From contig NZ_JAAVNE010000047.1 in assembly GCF_012103215.1 (NCBI RefSeq), forward strand, positions 1-40,162: 40,162 nt of DNA. Reading direction: 5' to 3'. The stretch is from Falsiroseomonas selenitidurans. GTDB lineage: Bacteria > Pseudomonadota > Alphaproteobacteria > Acetobacterales > Acetobacteraceae. The position numbers were made by a program, and so were the translations under genes. Shown piece after piece: positions 7,764 through 16,151 of this stretch (its first letter is position 1; the number at the start of each line of letters is the position of its first letter). The notes under the pieces are model-generated. The model was not told where the DNA came from. It ran no database searches and saw nothing but the letters and a program-made list of their open reading frames with translations.

Positions 7764-7820
7764 ATGGTGACCACCGCGCTGCGGTGCCGCACGCATCGGC
7801 CAGGATCGGCGCGCGCATGA
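7764..7820 (+). CDS. Possible 18-residue leader peptide upstream of the CoA-transferase
   Basis: A short frame (MVTTALRCRTHRPGSARA) starts at ATG 7764, six bases after a very good ribosome site (GGGAGG, ending at 7757). Its TGA (7818-7820) overlaps the ATG of the CoA-transferase (7817) as ATGA. The CoA-transferase itself has only a weak site (AGGA, about 12 bases upstream), so translation may be coupled through this leader. The peptide is rich in Arg and Thr and has one Cys. No homologue is recognised. The alternative is that the ribosome site serves nothing, or that a frame error hides a longer N-terminus. Confidence 0.3.
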   Translation: MVTTALRCRTHRPGSARA

Positions 7821-9013
7821 GCGGCGCGTCCGGCACCGCCGGCCTGCCCCTGTCCGGCCTCCGCGTGCTCGACCTGACGGTCGCCCGTGCCGGCCCCACC
7901 TGCGTGCGCCACCTGGCGGATTGGGGGGCGGAGGTGATCCGCATCGCCCCGCCCGCCTCCGAGGGCGGCGAGATCGCCGGCGACCAGGACGGTTTCGACT
8001 ATCAGAACCTGCACCGCAACAAGCGCGCCCTGCAGATCGACCTGAAGACGCCCGAGGGCCTCGCGCTGTTCATGCGCATGGCCGAAGGCGCCGATGTGGT
8101 GATCGAGAACATGCGTGCGGCGGTCAAATTCCGCCTCGGCGTGGACTATGCCAGCGTCGCCGCGGTCAATCCGCGCGTCGTCTACGGCTCCATCTCCGGC
8201 TTCGGGCAGGACGGGCCCTACGGCCACCGCGCCGGCGTCGACCAGATCGCGCAGGCGATGGGCGGGTTGATGAGCATCACCGGCGTCCCCGGCGCGGGCC
8301 TGGTACGCGTCGGCATCCCGATCGCGGACCTCACCGCCGGCAACCTGCTGGCGCTGGCGGTGATGATGGCGCTGTTCGACCGCACGAAGACCGGGCGCGG
8401 CCGCTGGGTGCACACCAGCCTGCTGGAATCCATGGTCTTCATGCTGGACTTCCAGGCCAGCCGCTGGCTGCTGGCGGGGCAGGTGGCGGGCCAGGCGGGC
8501 AACGACCACCCGACCTCCATCCCGACCGGCGTCTACCCGACGAAGGACCGGCCGATCGCGCTGGCGGCGTCTTCCCCGCGCATGTGGGATCGCTTCTGCG
8601 ACGCGCTGGGCAAGCCGGACTGGAAGGCGCGGCCGGGCTGGGATTCGCGCGATGGTCGGTCCGACGACCGCGCCGCGATCAACGCGGCCATCTCCGAGGT
8701 CACCGCCACCATGCCGAGCCTGCACTGGATCGAGGTGCTGGACACGGCGGGCATTCCCTGCGGCGCCATCAACACCATCGACCAGACCTTCGCCGACCCG
8801 CAGGTGCAGCACCTGCAGATGGCGAAGCCGGTGGCCCACCCCAGGCTGGGCGACCAGAAGCTGGTGCGCACCCCGATCAACATGGCCGATATCGGCTGGG
8901 ACATCCGCTCGCCGACGCCGGATGCCAACCAGCATGCCGATGCCGTGCTGGGCGAGCTGGGCCTTTCGCCGGACGAGATCGACCGCCTGCGCGCCGCGCG
9001 CGCGATCCGATAG
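7817..9013 (+). CDS. CaiB/BaiF family (class III) CoA-transferase
   Basis: A 398-aa family III CoA-transferase. These enzymes move CoA between carboxylic acids (for example formyl/oxalyl, crotonobetainyl/carnitinyl or succinyl donors). The N-terminal Rossmann-like signature (LSGLRVLDLTVARAGPTCVRHLADWGAEVIRI) and the catalytic Asp171 in VGIPIADLTAGN are present, matching the position of Asp169 in formyl-CoA transferase. I start at ATG 7817 (MSGASGTAG), since residues encoded further upstream are not family-like. It is followed after 9 bp by a crotonase gene, so the product CoA thioester is probably the substrate of that enzyme. The gene is divergent from the GntR operon and likely shares its regulation. 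Confidence 0.9.
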   Translation: MSGASGTAGLPLSGLRVLDLTVARAGPTCVRHLADWGAEVIRIAPPASEGGEIAGDQDGFDYQNLHRNKRALQIDLKTPEGLALFMRMAEGADVVIENMRAAVKFRLGVDYASVAAVNPRVVYGSISGFGQDGPYGHRAGVDQIAQAMGGLMSITGVPGAGLVRVGIPIADLTAGNLLALAVMMALFDRTKTGRGRWVHTSLLESMVFMLDFQASRWLLAGQVAGQAGNDHPTSIPTGVYPTKDRPIALAASSPRMWDRFCDALGKPDWKARPGWDSRDGRSDDRAAINAAISEVTATMPSLHWIEVLDTAGIPCGAINTIDQTFADPQVQHLQMAKPVAHPRLGDQKLVRTPINMADIGWDIRSPTPDANQHADAVLGELGLSPDEIDRLRAARAIR

Positions 9014-9022
9014 GAGGCCCGG

Positions 9023-9832
9023 ATGGACGGCATGCAGATCCGCCTGAGCACGCCCAAGATCCTCGCGCGCATCGAGGACGGCATCGGCTGGCTCACCTTC
9101 AACCAGCCGGAGAAGCGCAACGCCATCTCGCAGGAGATGTGGGAGGCGGTGGCCGCCGCGGCGGAACGCTTCGCCGAGGATCCGGCGGTGCGCGTCGTCG
9201 TCATGCATGGTGCCGGTGGCAAGGCCTTCGCCTCCGGCGCCGACATCAGCCAGTTCGACACGCTGCGCGACAGCGCGGAGGCGGAAGCGCGGTACTCCGC
9301 GATTTCCGCCGCCGCACGGCAGAAGCTGGAATCCCTGGGCAAGCCGCTGATCGCCATGGTCAACGGCTTCTGCATCGGCGGCGGCTGCGCCACCGCGATG
9401 GTGGCGGATATCCGCATCAGCGCCGATGACGGCCGCTTCGGCATCCCCGCCGCCAGGCTCGGCGTCGCCTATGCCTGGCACAGCCTGCGCCGGCTGGTCT
9501 CGCTGGTCGGGCCGGCGATGGCGAAGGAGATCATGTTCACCGGCCGCTTCCTGGATGCGGAGGAAGCGCTGCGCTGGGGGCTGGTGAACCGCGTGGTGCC
9601 GGCGGACCAGCTGGAGACGGTGGTGCGGGAGATGGCAGCGACCATCGCGCAGAACGCGCCGCTGTCCATCCGCGCCTCGAAGGAGGGGATCGACCAGATC
9701 GCCGGGGAGCCGGCGACGATCGACCAGGCGCGGTTCGAGGCGCTGTACCGCGCCTGCTTCGACAGCGCCGACTACGCCGAGGGGCGCACCGCCTTCATGG
9801 CCAAGCGCAAGCCGACCTTCACCGGGCGCTGA
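9023..9832 (+). CDS. Enoyl-CoA hydratase/isomerase family protein (crotonase fold)
   Basis: A 269-aa crotonase. The oxyanion-hole segments FASGADI (69-75) and GFCIGGGC (115-122) are intact, so a CoA thioester is surely bound. The two acid/base glutamates of true enoyl-CoA hydratases are not evident: the usual PE motif reads P142-A143-A144, and the second segment reads AYAWHSLRR instead of a Gly-Gly-Thr-type loop carrying Glu. It may therefore be an isomerase, decarboxylase, hydrolase or lyase-type crotonase rather than a hydratase. It has a good ribosome site (AGGAGG). It follows the CoA-transferase and precedes the binding-protein genes. A GC-rich stem without a T run (9824-9842) overlaps its stop. 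Confidence 0.88.
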   Translation: MDGMQIRLSTPKILARIEDGIGWLTFNQPEKRNAISQEMWEAVAAAAERFAEDPAVRVVVMHGAGGKAFASGADISQFDTLRDSAEAEARYSAISAAARQKLESLGKPLIAMVNGFCIGGGCATAMVADIRISADDGRFGIPAARLGVAYAWHSLRRLVSLVGPAMAKEIMFTGRFLDAEEALRWGLVNRVVPADQLETVVREMAATIAQNAPLSIRASKEGIDQIAGEPATIDQARFEALYRACFDSADYAEGRTAFMAKRKPTFTGR

Positions 9833-9902
9833 TCCGGCGCCCAAGGGGTGCCCGGCGGGTGCCCATGAACGTGCCTGAACAACGAGACGGGAGGAGACAA
9901 CA

Positions 9903-10961
9903 ATGAGCAGCTTCACCAAGCGCCAGATCCTGACCCTCGGAACCGGCATCATGCTGGGCGGCGGCGCGGCGTTCCGCGCCGCGGCGCAGGGCCTGCCGGC
10001 GCATGAGCGCCAGCTGTATGAGGCAGCGCAGCGCGAGGGCGAGATCACCTGGTATTCCGGCCAGTACAACGCGGAAACCAGCGAGGCCATCGGCCGTGCC
10101 TTCAATGAACGCTACCCGGGCGTGCGCTGCAATGTCGTGCGCAGCACGTCCCAGGTTGCGTTCCAGCGGCTGTCGCAGGATGCGCGCGCCAATGTCGCGC
10201 AGTGCGACGTGTTCAGCTCCACCAATTCCGGCCACTTCGTGCAGCTGAAGCGGCAGGGAAGGCTGATGCAGTACCGGCCGCAGAATGCCGACGGCATGCT
10301 GCCGGCGATCCGCAACGCGGACGCCGAGAACTTCTTCCACACCAGCTTCCTCGGCCTGTTCCTGATGACGCACAACACGCGGCTGGTGCCGGAGGCGGAG
10401 GCGCCGAAGAGCTGGACGGATGCGCTGGATGGGAAGTGGAAGAACAAGCTGGCGGTCGGCCACCCGGGCTTCAGCGGCGCCATCGGCGTCTGGGCCGTGC
10501 AGATGCGCAAGATGTATGGCTGGGACTACTTCACCCGGCTGGAGCGCAACAACCCGCAGATCGGCCGTTCCAGCCAGGACCCAGTGACGACGCTGAATGC
10601 GGGCGAACGCTCGGTCGGCCTCTGCGTGCCGGTGGGCACCACGCAGCTGGCGATCTCCCGCGGCAACCCGCTGAAGCTGATCTACCCGACCGAGGGCGTG
10701 CTGGCGACGATCGCGCCCTCCGCGATCATCGCCAATGCGCCACACCCGAACGCGGCCAGGCTGTTCATGGAATTCCAGGCCGGCAAGGGGCTTTCGGAGA
10801 CGGTGCGCAAGACCTTCAACGAGCCGCTGCGCCCGGACGTGGCGCCGCCCGAGGGCGGACGCCCGCTGGCCGACGTGACCCTGCTGGCCCCCAGCCTGGA
10901 GGAACAGGAGAAGGGCGTGCCCGAGGTGCGGGAAGCCTGGCGCGACACCTTCGGCGTCTGA
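9903..10961 (+). CDS. ABC transporter substrate-binding protein, family 1 (Fe(3+)/organic-ligand type), copy 1
   Basis: A 352-aa periplasmic binding protein of the FbpA/PotD-like group (extracellular solute-binding family 1). The N-terminal export signal runs to about residue 28 (hydrophobic run, then AAAQG). The mature protein carries the family's ITWYSGQ strand and DVFSST hinge region. It has a strong ribosome site (GGGAGGAG). It lies directly before a close paralogue (10996-12060), then the permease and ATPase, so the system has two candidate receptors for one translocator. The iron-ligand tyrosines of FbpA are not clearly placed, and the CoA-transferase/crotonase context favours an organic acid ligand. 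The ligand is inference. Confidence 0.9.
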   Translation: MSSFTKRQILTLGTGIMLGGGAAFRAAAQGLPAHERQLYEAAQREGEITWYSGQYNAETSEAIGRAFNERYPGVRCNVVRSTSQVAFQRLSQDARANVAQCDVFSSTNSGHFVQLKRQGRLMQYRPQNADGMLPAIRNADAENFFHTSFLGLFLMTHNTRLVPEAEAPKSWTDALDGKWKNKLAVGHPGFSGAIGVWAVQMRKMYGWDYFTRLERNNPQIGRSSQDPVTTLNAGERSVGLCVPVGTTQLAISRGNPLKLIYPTEGVLATIAPSAIIANAPHPNAARLFMEFQAGKGLSETVRKTFNEPLRPDVAPPEGGRPLADVTLLAPSLEEQEKGVPEVREAWRDTFGV

Positions 10962-10995
10962 CGACGCCGCACGACATCAAACAGGGAGCGACATC

Positions 10996-12060
10996 ATGAC
11001 CGCTATCACCAAGCGCGGCCTTCTCACCGGCACCACCGCCCTGGCCGCGGCAGCGATCCTGCCCGCGCGCCGCGCTGCGGCGCAGGACATGCCGGCGCAT
11101 GAACGCCAGCTGTACGAGGCGGCGCAGAAGGAAGGGGAGATGACCTGGTACACGGGTCAGCTCCAGGCGCAGCCTTCCGAGGCTGTCGGCCGTGCCTTCA
11201 CGGAACGCTACCCGGGCGTGCGCTGCAACGTGGTGCGCACCACCTCCCAGGTCGCGTTCCAGCGGCTGTCGCAGGATGCGCGGGCGCGCGTGGCGCAGTG
11301 CGACGTGTTCAGCTCCACCGACTACAGCCACTTCACCTTCCTGAAGGGCGAGGGGCGGCTGCTGGCCTACAGGCCGCAGAACGCCGCCGGCATGGTGAAG
11401 GCGGCGCGCGACGCCGCCGATGCCGACGGCCACTTCCAGATCTCCTACCTGGCGCTGTACCTGCTGGCGCGCCGCACCGACCAGCTGAGCGAAGCCGATG
11501 CGCCGAAGAGCTGGCGGGAACTGACCGACGCGAAATGGAAGGACAAGATGGCCATCGGCCATCCCGGCTTCAGCGGCGCCATCGGCAATTGGGCCATCAT
11601 GATGAAGTCCATGTATGGCGAGCGCTTCTTCCGGGAATTCGAGCGCAACAAGCCGCAGATCGGCCGCTCCGCCGGCGACCCGGTGACCACGCTGAATGCC
11701 GGGGAGCGGATCGTCGGCGTCGGCATCCCCTCCGCCGCCACGCTGTTCAGCATCTCCCGCGGCAATCCGCTGCAGCTGCTCTACCCCACCGACGGCACGC
11801 TGCTGGTGCCGGCGCCAAGCGCCGGCATCGCCAATGCGCCGCACCCGAATGCGGCGAAGCTGTTCATGGAGTTCGTCTGCGGCGCGGCCTATTCGCGCAC
11901 GGTGCGCGAGTTCCGCGCCGAATCGCTGCGGCCGGAGGTGCCGCCGCCGGTGGGGTCCCGTCCGCTGGACGAGATCAAGACCATCACGCCGACGCCGCGC
12001 CAGGTGGAGACCGAGATGACCGAGGTCAAGGAACTCTGGCGCGACATCTTCGGCGTCTGA
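10996..12060 (+). CDS. ABC transporter substrate-binding protein, family 1, copy 2 (tandem paralogue)
   Basis: A 354-aa periplasmic binding protein strongly similar to its neighbour at 9903-10961. They share runs such as PAHERQLYEAAQ, ERYPGVRCNVVR, SQVAFQRLSQDAR, GHPGFSGAIG and the closing W-R-D-x-F-G-V. The signal peptide extends to about residue 30 (ending RRAAAQD). Differences cluster in segments that would line the cleft (for example STNSGHF against STDYSHF, and LCVPVGTTQL against VGIPSAATLF), suggesting divergence in ligand preference after tandem duplication. It has a ribosome site GGGAGCG. The permease gene starts 5 bp after its stop, so this copy is probably co-transcribed with the translocator. 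Confidence 0.9.
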   Translation: MTAITKRGLLTGTTALAAAAILPARRAAAQDMPAHERQLYEAAQKEGEMTWYTGQLQAQPSEAVGRAFTERYPGVRCNVVRTTSQVAFQRLSQDARARVAQCDVFSSTDYSHFTFLKGEGRLLAYRPQNAAGMVKAARDAADADGHFQISYLALYLLARRTDQLSEADAPKSWRELTDAKWKDKMAIGHPGFSGAIGNWAIMMKSMYGERFFREFERNKPQIGRSAGDPVTTLNAGERIVGVGIPSAATLFSISRGNPLQLLYPTDGTLLVPAPSAGIANAPHPNAAKLFMEFVCGAAYSRTVREFRAESLRPEVPPPVGSRPLDEIKTITPTPRQVETEMTEVKELWRDIFGV

Positions 12061-12064
12061 TCGG

Positions 12065-13804
12065 ATGAGCGAAGCCCCCGCCCTGCCCCATCCGGCCGCG
12101 CCGGCGCGCGGCCGCCTCGCCAGCCGCCTCGCGCGGCTGGAGCCTGTCAGCCTGCTCTGGGTGCTGCTGATCGCCATCCTGCTGTTCCTGGTGGCCTTCC
12201 CGCTGGGCAAGCTGCTGGTGGTCAGCTTCGAGACGCGGAACACCGGCGCCTTCACGCTGATGAACTACGTCTCGGCCTATGGCCGGTCGCGCTATGTCGA
12301 TGCGCTGGTGAATTCCCTGCTGCTCGGCCTGCTGTCGGCCACCATGGCGGTGGTGATGGCGGTGCCGATGGCCTGGGCGGTCTCCCGCACCGACATGCCG
12401 TTCAAGGGGCTGACCTGGGCGGTGGTGCTGGGGGCGTTCATCCTGCCACCCTATCTTTCGGCGGTCGGCTGGATCCTGCTCGCCGGGCCGAACAGCGGCT
12501 TCCTCAACATCGCCTGGCGGGCGATGACAGGGCTGGAGGGGCCACTGTTCAACGTCTACAGCTTCCCCGGCCTGGCGCTGGTCATCGCGCTGAACGCCTT
12601 CCCGCTGGTCTTCATCTTCGTGAAGTCGGCGCTGGACCTGGTTTCCTCCGAGATGGAGGACGCCGCCAACATCCTCGGTGCCGGCACCTGGACGGCGATG
12701 CGCAAGGTCTCCCTGCCGCTGGTCTGGCCGGCGATCATGGCCGGCTTCATCATCGTCTTCCTCGAAGCCATCGCGCTGTTCGGCACGCCGGCCATTATCG
12801 GCATCCCGGCGCGCATCAACGTGGTGACCACGCAGCTCTGGCAGTTCTTCGAATACCCGGTTCGGGTGGAGGTGGCCGCCGCCTATGCCATGCCGCTGCT
12901 GCTGATCACCGCCGGCATGATCGTGGTGCAGAAGCTGTTGCTGGCGCGCAAGGGCTTCGTCTCGCAGACCGGCAAGGGCGGCGAGCGGCGGCCGATCAAG
13001 CTGGGTCCCTGGCGCTGGGTGGCCTTCGCCTGGTGCGCCGTGGTGGGGCTGATGTCGGTCATCGCGCCGCTGATGGTGCTGCTGCAGGCCAGCTTCGCCC
13101 GCGCCTGGGGCCGCGGCCTGGCGTGGGACAATCTGACGCTGGCCAATTACCGCCTGCTGATCTTCGAACACGACATGGCGATGACCTCGATCTGGAACAC
13201 GATCTGGTTTTCCGCCGCCGCCGCCACCATCGCCGTGGTGCTGGCGCTGCTCATCGCCTACATCGTCGCGCGCCGGCTGATGCCCTTCGGCGATGCGCTG
13301 GGCTTCCTGGCCATGGCGCCCTTCGTCATCCCCGGCATCGTCATGGCGATCGGCTTCTACGCCGCCTATGCCTCCCCGCCCTTCGCGCTGTACGGCACGG
13401 CGACGATCATCATCCTGGCCTTCGCGGCGCGCTTCCTGCCCATCGCCTATGCCAATTCCGCCTCCGCCATCCGCGCCGTGCATCCGGAGATGGAGGAAGC
13501 GGCGCGCATCCTGGGCAGCGGGCGGCTGCATGCCATCCGCATGGTCACGGCGCCGCTGGTGAAGAAGGCGCTGCTGGGTGGCTGGCTGATCGTGTTCATC
13601 GTCGCCTCCCGCGAATTGTCGGCGGCGATCTTCCTGGTCGGGCCGCGCACGCGCACCATGTCCGTGCTGCTCTATGACCTCAGCGAGGCCGGCAATTTCG
13701 AGGTGCTGGCCGCCTTCGGCGGGCTGCTGCTGGTGGTCACCATGGTCTTCGTCGGCATCGGCATGAAGCTGGTCGGCCGCGACTTCATGCTGCGGAGAAA
13801 CTGA
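12065..13804 (+). CDS. ABC transporter permease, two fused MetI-type domains (FbpB-like)
   Basis: A 579-aa inner-membrane permease with two transmembrane domains in one chain, as in FbpB/ThiP-type importers. Each half carries an EAA-loop for ATPase docking: EMEDAANILGAGTW around residue 197 and EMEEAARILGSGRL around residue 474. These are near repeats of each other, showing the internal duplication. About a dozen hydrophobic segments are visible, and the length is normal for the family. It starts 5 bp after the second binding protein's stop and is followed 2 bp after its own stop by the ATPase gene. Together 9903-14874 form a complete importer. Confidence 0.93.
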   Translation: MSEAPALPHPAAPARGRLASRLARLEPVSLLWVLLIAILLFLVAFPLGKLLVVSFETRNTGAFTLMNYVSAYGRSRYVDALVNSLLLGLLSATMAVVMAVPMAWAVSRTDMPFKGLTWAVVLGAFILPPYLSAVGWILLAGPNSGFLNIAWRAMTGLEGPLFNVYSFPGLALVIALNAFPLVFIFVKSALDLVSSEMEDAANILGAGTWTAMRKVSLPLVWPAIMAGFIIVFLEAIALFGTPAIIGIPARINVVTTQLWQFFEYPVRVEVAAAYAMPLLLITAGMIVVQKLLLARKGFVSQTGKGGERRPIKLGPWRWVAFAWCAVVGLMSVIAPLMVLLQASFARAWGRGLAWDNLTLANYRLLIFEHDMAMTSIWNTIWFSAAAATIAVVLALLIAYIVARRLMPFGDALGFLAMAPFVIPGIVMAIGFYAAYASPPFALYGTATIIILAFAARFLPIAYANSASAIRAVHPEMEEAARILGSGRLHAIRMVTAPLVKKALLGGWLIVFIVASRELSAAIFLVGPRTRTMSVLLYDLSEAGNFEVLAAFGGLLLVVTMVFVGIGMKLVGRDFMLRRN

Positions 13805-13806
13805 GG

Positions 13807-14874
13807 ATGTCGCGTCTTTCGATCCAGGGCCTGACCAAGGCCTACGGCCCCAACCGCGTGGTGGACCGCATCGACCTGACGCTGCAGGAAGGCGAGTTCG
13901 TCTCCCTGCTCGGCCCCTCCGGCTGCGGCAAGACCACCACGCTGCGCATGATCGCGGGCTTCGTCGACCCGAACGAGGGCACCATCTCGCTCGACGGCCA
14001 GGCCATCTCCGCCCCCGGCGCGGTGCTGCCGCCGGAAAAGCGCGGCATGTCCATGATCTTTCAGAGCTACGCCATCTGGCCGAACATGACGGTGGCGGAG
14101 AATGTCGGCTTCGGCCTGAAGCTGCGGAAGCTGGGGGCGGAGGAGATCCGCCGGCGCGTGGCGGAGATCCTGGAGGTGGTGCAGATGGGCCACCTGGCGG
14201 CGCGCTACCCGGCGGAGCTTTCGGGCGGCCAGCAGCAGCGCGTGGCCCTCGCCCGCGCCATCGTGGTGAAGCCCGCGGTGCTGCTGCTGGACGAGCCGCT
14301 GTCCAACCTCGACGCCAATCTGCGGGAGGAGATGCGCTTCGAGATCCGCCGCCTGCACGACGAATTCCGCATCACCACCGTCTATGTGACGCACGACCAG
14401 GCGGAGGCGATGGCCACCTCGGACCGCATCGCGGTGATGAATGCCGGGCGGATCGAACAGGTGGATGCGCCGCACATGCTCTACACGAGGCCGCGCACCC
14501 GCTTCGTCGCCGGCTTCATCGGCCGTACCAACCTGCTGCAGGCGCAGCTGCGCAACGGCGAGATCGGCTTCGGCGGCATCGCCATGCAGGCCGGCCAGGT
14601 GCCGGGGGCGGAGGCGGCGGCGGGCGGGGACATCCTGGTCTCGGTCCGGCCGCAGAGTATCGGGCTGCATCGTGCGCGGCCCGACGGGGGTGGCCCGGTG
14701 CTCGGCGGCGTGGTGGCGCAGCGCACCTTCCTGGGCGAAACCTGGGATTATGTGGTGGCCGCCGATGGCAGCGACCTGCGGCTGCGCGCCACCGCGCCGC
14801 CGCTGCAGGTGCATGACGTGGGCGAGCGAGTCTGGCTGGCATTCGACCCGCAGCAGATGGCGATGGTGGTGTAG
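13807..14874 (+). CDS. ABC transporter ATP-binding protein (FbpC/PotA-like)
   Basis: A 355-aa ATPase that powers the importer encoded just upstream. Walker A GPSGCGKT (36-43), Q-loop FQSYAIWP (about 85-92), signature LSGGQ (138-142), Walker B LLLDEP (159-164) and the H-loop VTHDQAEAM are all present. A C-terminal TOBE-like regulatory region of about 110 residues follows. The SYAIWP variant of the Q-loop and the overall length are typical of the iron/polyamine/organophosphonate importer group. It starts 2 bp after the permease stop. A small GC hairpin follows the stop codon, suggesting the end of the transport operon. Confidence 0.94.
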   Translation: MSRLSIQGLTKAYGPNRVVDRIDLTLQEGEFVSLLGPSGCGKTTTLRMIAGFVDPNEGTISLDGQAISAPGAVLPPEKRGMSMIFQSYAIWPNMTVAENVGFGLKLRKLGAEEIRRRVAEILEVVQMGHLAARYPAELSGGQQQRVALARAIVVKPAVLLLDEPLSNLDANLREEMRFEIRRLHDEFRITTVYVTHDQAEAMATSDRIAVMNAGRIEQVDAPHMLYTRPRTRFVAGFIGRTNLLQAQLRNGEIGFGGIAMQAGQVPGAEAAAGGDILVSVRPQSIGLHRARPDGGGPVLGGVVAQRTFLGETWDYVVAADGSDLRLRATAPPLQVHDVGERVWLAFDPQQMAMVV

Positions 14875-14887
14875 CGCCGCCGGCGCT
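14873..14887 (+). terminator. Candidate hairpin at the end of the ABC transporter operon
   Basis: AGCGCC-GCC-GGCGCT overlaps the TAG stop of the ATPase gene and is followed only by TCT, not by a real T run. It could be a weak intrinsic terminator or just a stabilising stem. The MFS gene starts 17 bp further on, so readthrough is likely. Confidence 0.3.
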
Positions 14888-14904
14888 TCTCGCCACCGGC
14901 CGCC

Positions 14905-16107
14905 ATGCAGGCTTCCCGCTTCGTCGCCGCCATCGTGGTGGCGCAGGTGCTGGCGCAGATCGCCGCCTTCACCCTGCCGGCATTGCTGCCCTTCTACCTG
15001 GCCGACTGGCAGCTTTCGGCCACCCAGGCCGGCTGGCTGATCGGCGCCTTCTTCGCCGCCTATGTCGCCGCCGTGCCGGTGCTGGTGGCGCTGACGGACC
15101 GGCTGCCGGCGCGGCGCATCTACCTGCTGGGCACGGCGCTGACCGCCGCCTCGCATTTCGGCTTCGCCGTCCTGGCGGAGGGGTTCTGGTCCGGCCTGGC
15201 GCTGCGGGCGCTGGCCGGGATCGGCTGGGCGGGCTGCTACATGCCGGGGCTGAAGGCGCTGGCGGATCGACTGGAAGGCGCGGCGCAGTCGCGCGCCGTG
15301 TCCTGGCACGCGGCGGGGGTTGGCATCGCCGGGGCCCTGTCCTTCCTCGTCGCCGGCACGCTGGATGCGCTGGCGGGGCCGCGGGCGGCCTTCCTGTTCG
15401 GCGGCCTGGCCGCGCTGGCGGCCTGCGGCATCGGCGCCGCGGTGCTGCCGAATGCGCGGCCCGCCCGGCCGCCGGGCGCGCCGCCGCCGGGCGCGCTGCT
15501 GGATTTCCGGCCGGTGCTGCGCAACCGCGCGGCGATGGCCTGGATCGCCGGCTACACCGTGCACACCTGGGAACTGGCCGCGCTGCGCGCCTGGGCAGTG
15601 ACCTTCCTGGCGCTGGTCATCGCCCGGCAGGGCGCGCCCCATTGGCTGCCCGGGCCGCCGGTGCTGTTCACCGCAGCCGGGCTGGCCGGCATTGCCGTCT
15701 CCATCCTCGGCAACGAGACGGCGCAGCGCTTCGGCCGCGGCCGCGTGGTGGCCGCCGCGATGGGGGCGGCCGCCTTGCTGTCGCTGCTCACCGGCTTCTC
15801 CGCCCTGGTCTCCGCGCCCTTCGCCGTGGCTTGCGTGCTGGCCTGGAACGCCGCGATCTACCTGGACAGTTCCGCGCTGACGGCCGGCACGGTGCAGGCG
15901 GCGGAACCCGGCCTGCGCGGCGCCACCATGGGGCTGCACAGCATGTGCGGCTATGCCGGCGGCTTCCTCGGCCCGCTCGGCGTCGGCCTGGCGCTGGACT
16001 GGGCAGGGCCGGAGGCGCTGTCCTCCTGGGGCTTGGCCTTCGGCCATGTCGCGGTGGTGACGCTGCTGGGCCTGCTGGTCTTGCGCCGGCTCGGCCGCCC
16101 GGCCTGA
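14905..16107 (+). CDS. MFS transporter (CynX/NimT-like)
   Basis: A 400-aa membrane protein with about 12 hydrophobic segments. It has an MFS cytoplasmic loop-2 signature (ALTDRLPARRIYL, about 62-74), and a Pro/Ala-rich central loop near residue 190 (ARPARPPGAPPPGA) splits the two six-helix halves. The family moves small solutes by proton coupling; the substrate is unknown. It sits 30 bp after the transporter ATPase in the same orientation, so it may belong to the same transcription unit and act in uptake or efflux for the same pathway. No unusual base use is seen. Confidence 0.88.
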   Translation: MQASRFVAAIVVAQVLAQIAAFTLPALLPFYLADWQLSATQAGWLIGAFFAAYVAAVPVLVALTDRLPARRIYLLGTALTAASHFGFAVLAEGFWSGLALRALAGIGWAGCYMPGLKALADRLEGAAQSRAVSWHAAGVGIAGALSFLVAGTLDALAGPRAAFLFGGLAALAACGIGAAVLPNARPARPPGAPPPGALLDFRPVLRNRAAMAWIAGYTVHTWELAALRAWAVTFLALVIARQGAPHWLPGPPVLFTAAGLAGIAVSILGNETAQRFGRGRVVAAAMGAAALLSLLTGFSALVSAPFAVACVLAWNAAIYLDSSALTAGTVQAAEPGLRGATMGLHSMCGYAGGFLGPLGVGLALDWAGPEALSSWGLAFGHVAVVTLLGLLVLRRLGRPA

Positions 16108-16151
16108 CGCGACGCGCCGCCTTCCGCTATGGTCGGGGCCGGAGGCGACCG

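Noticed and set aside
9824..9842. Hairpin GGGCGC-N7-GCGCCC as a terminator after the crotonase gene
   Set aside because: It overlaps the stop codon, has no T run and precedes a same-strand gene by 60 bp; GC-rich stems like this are frequent here.
6068..10105. Minus-strand open frame of over 1300 codons reaching into the binding-protein gene
   Set aside because: Only its last part (6068-6898) is real; the rest is antisense or off-frame to the CoA-transferase, crotonase and GntR genes.
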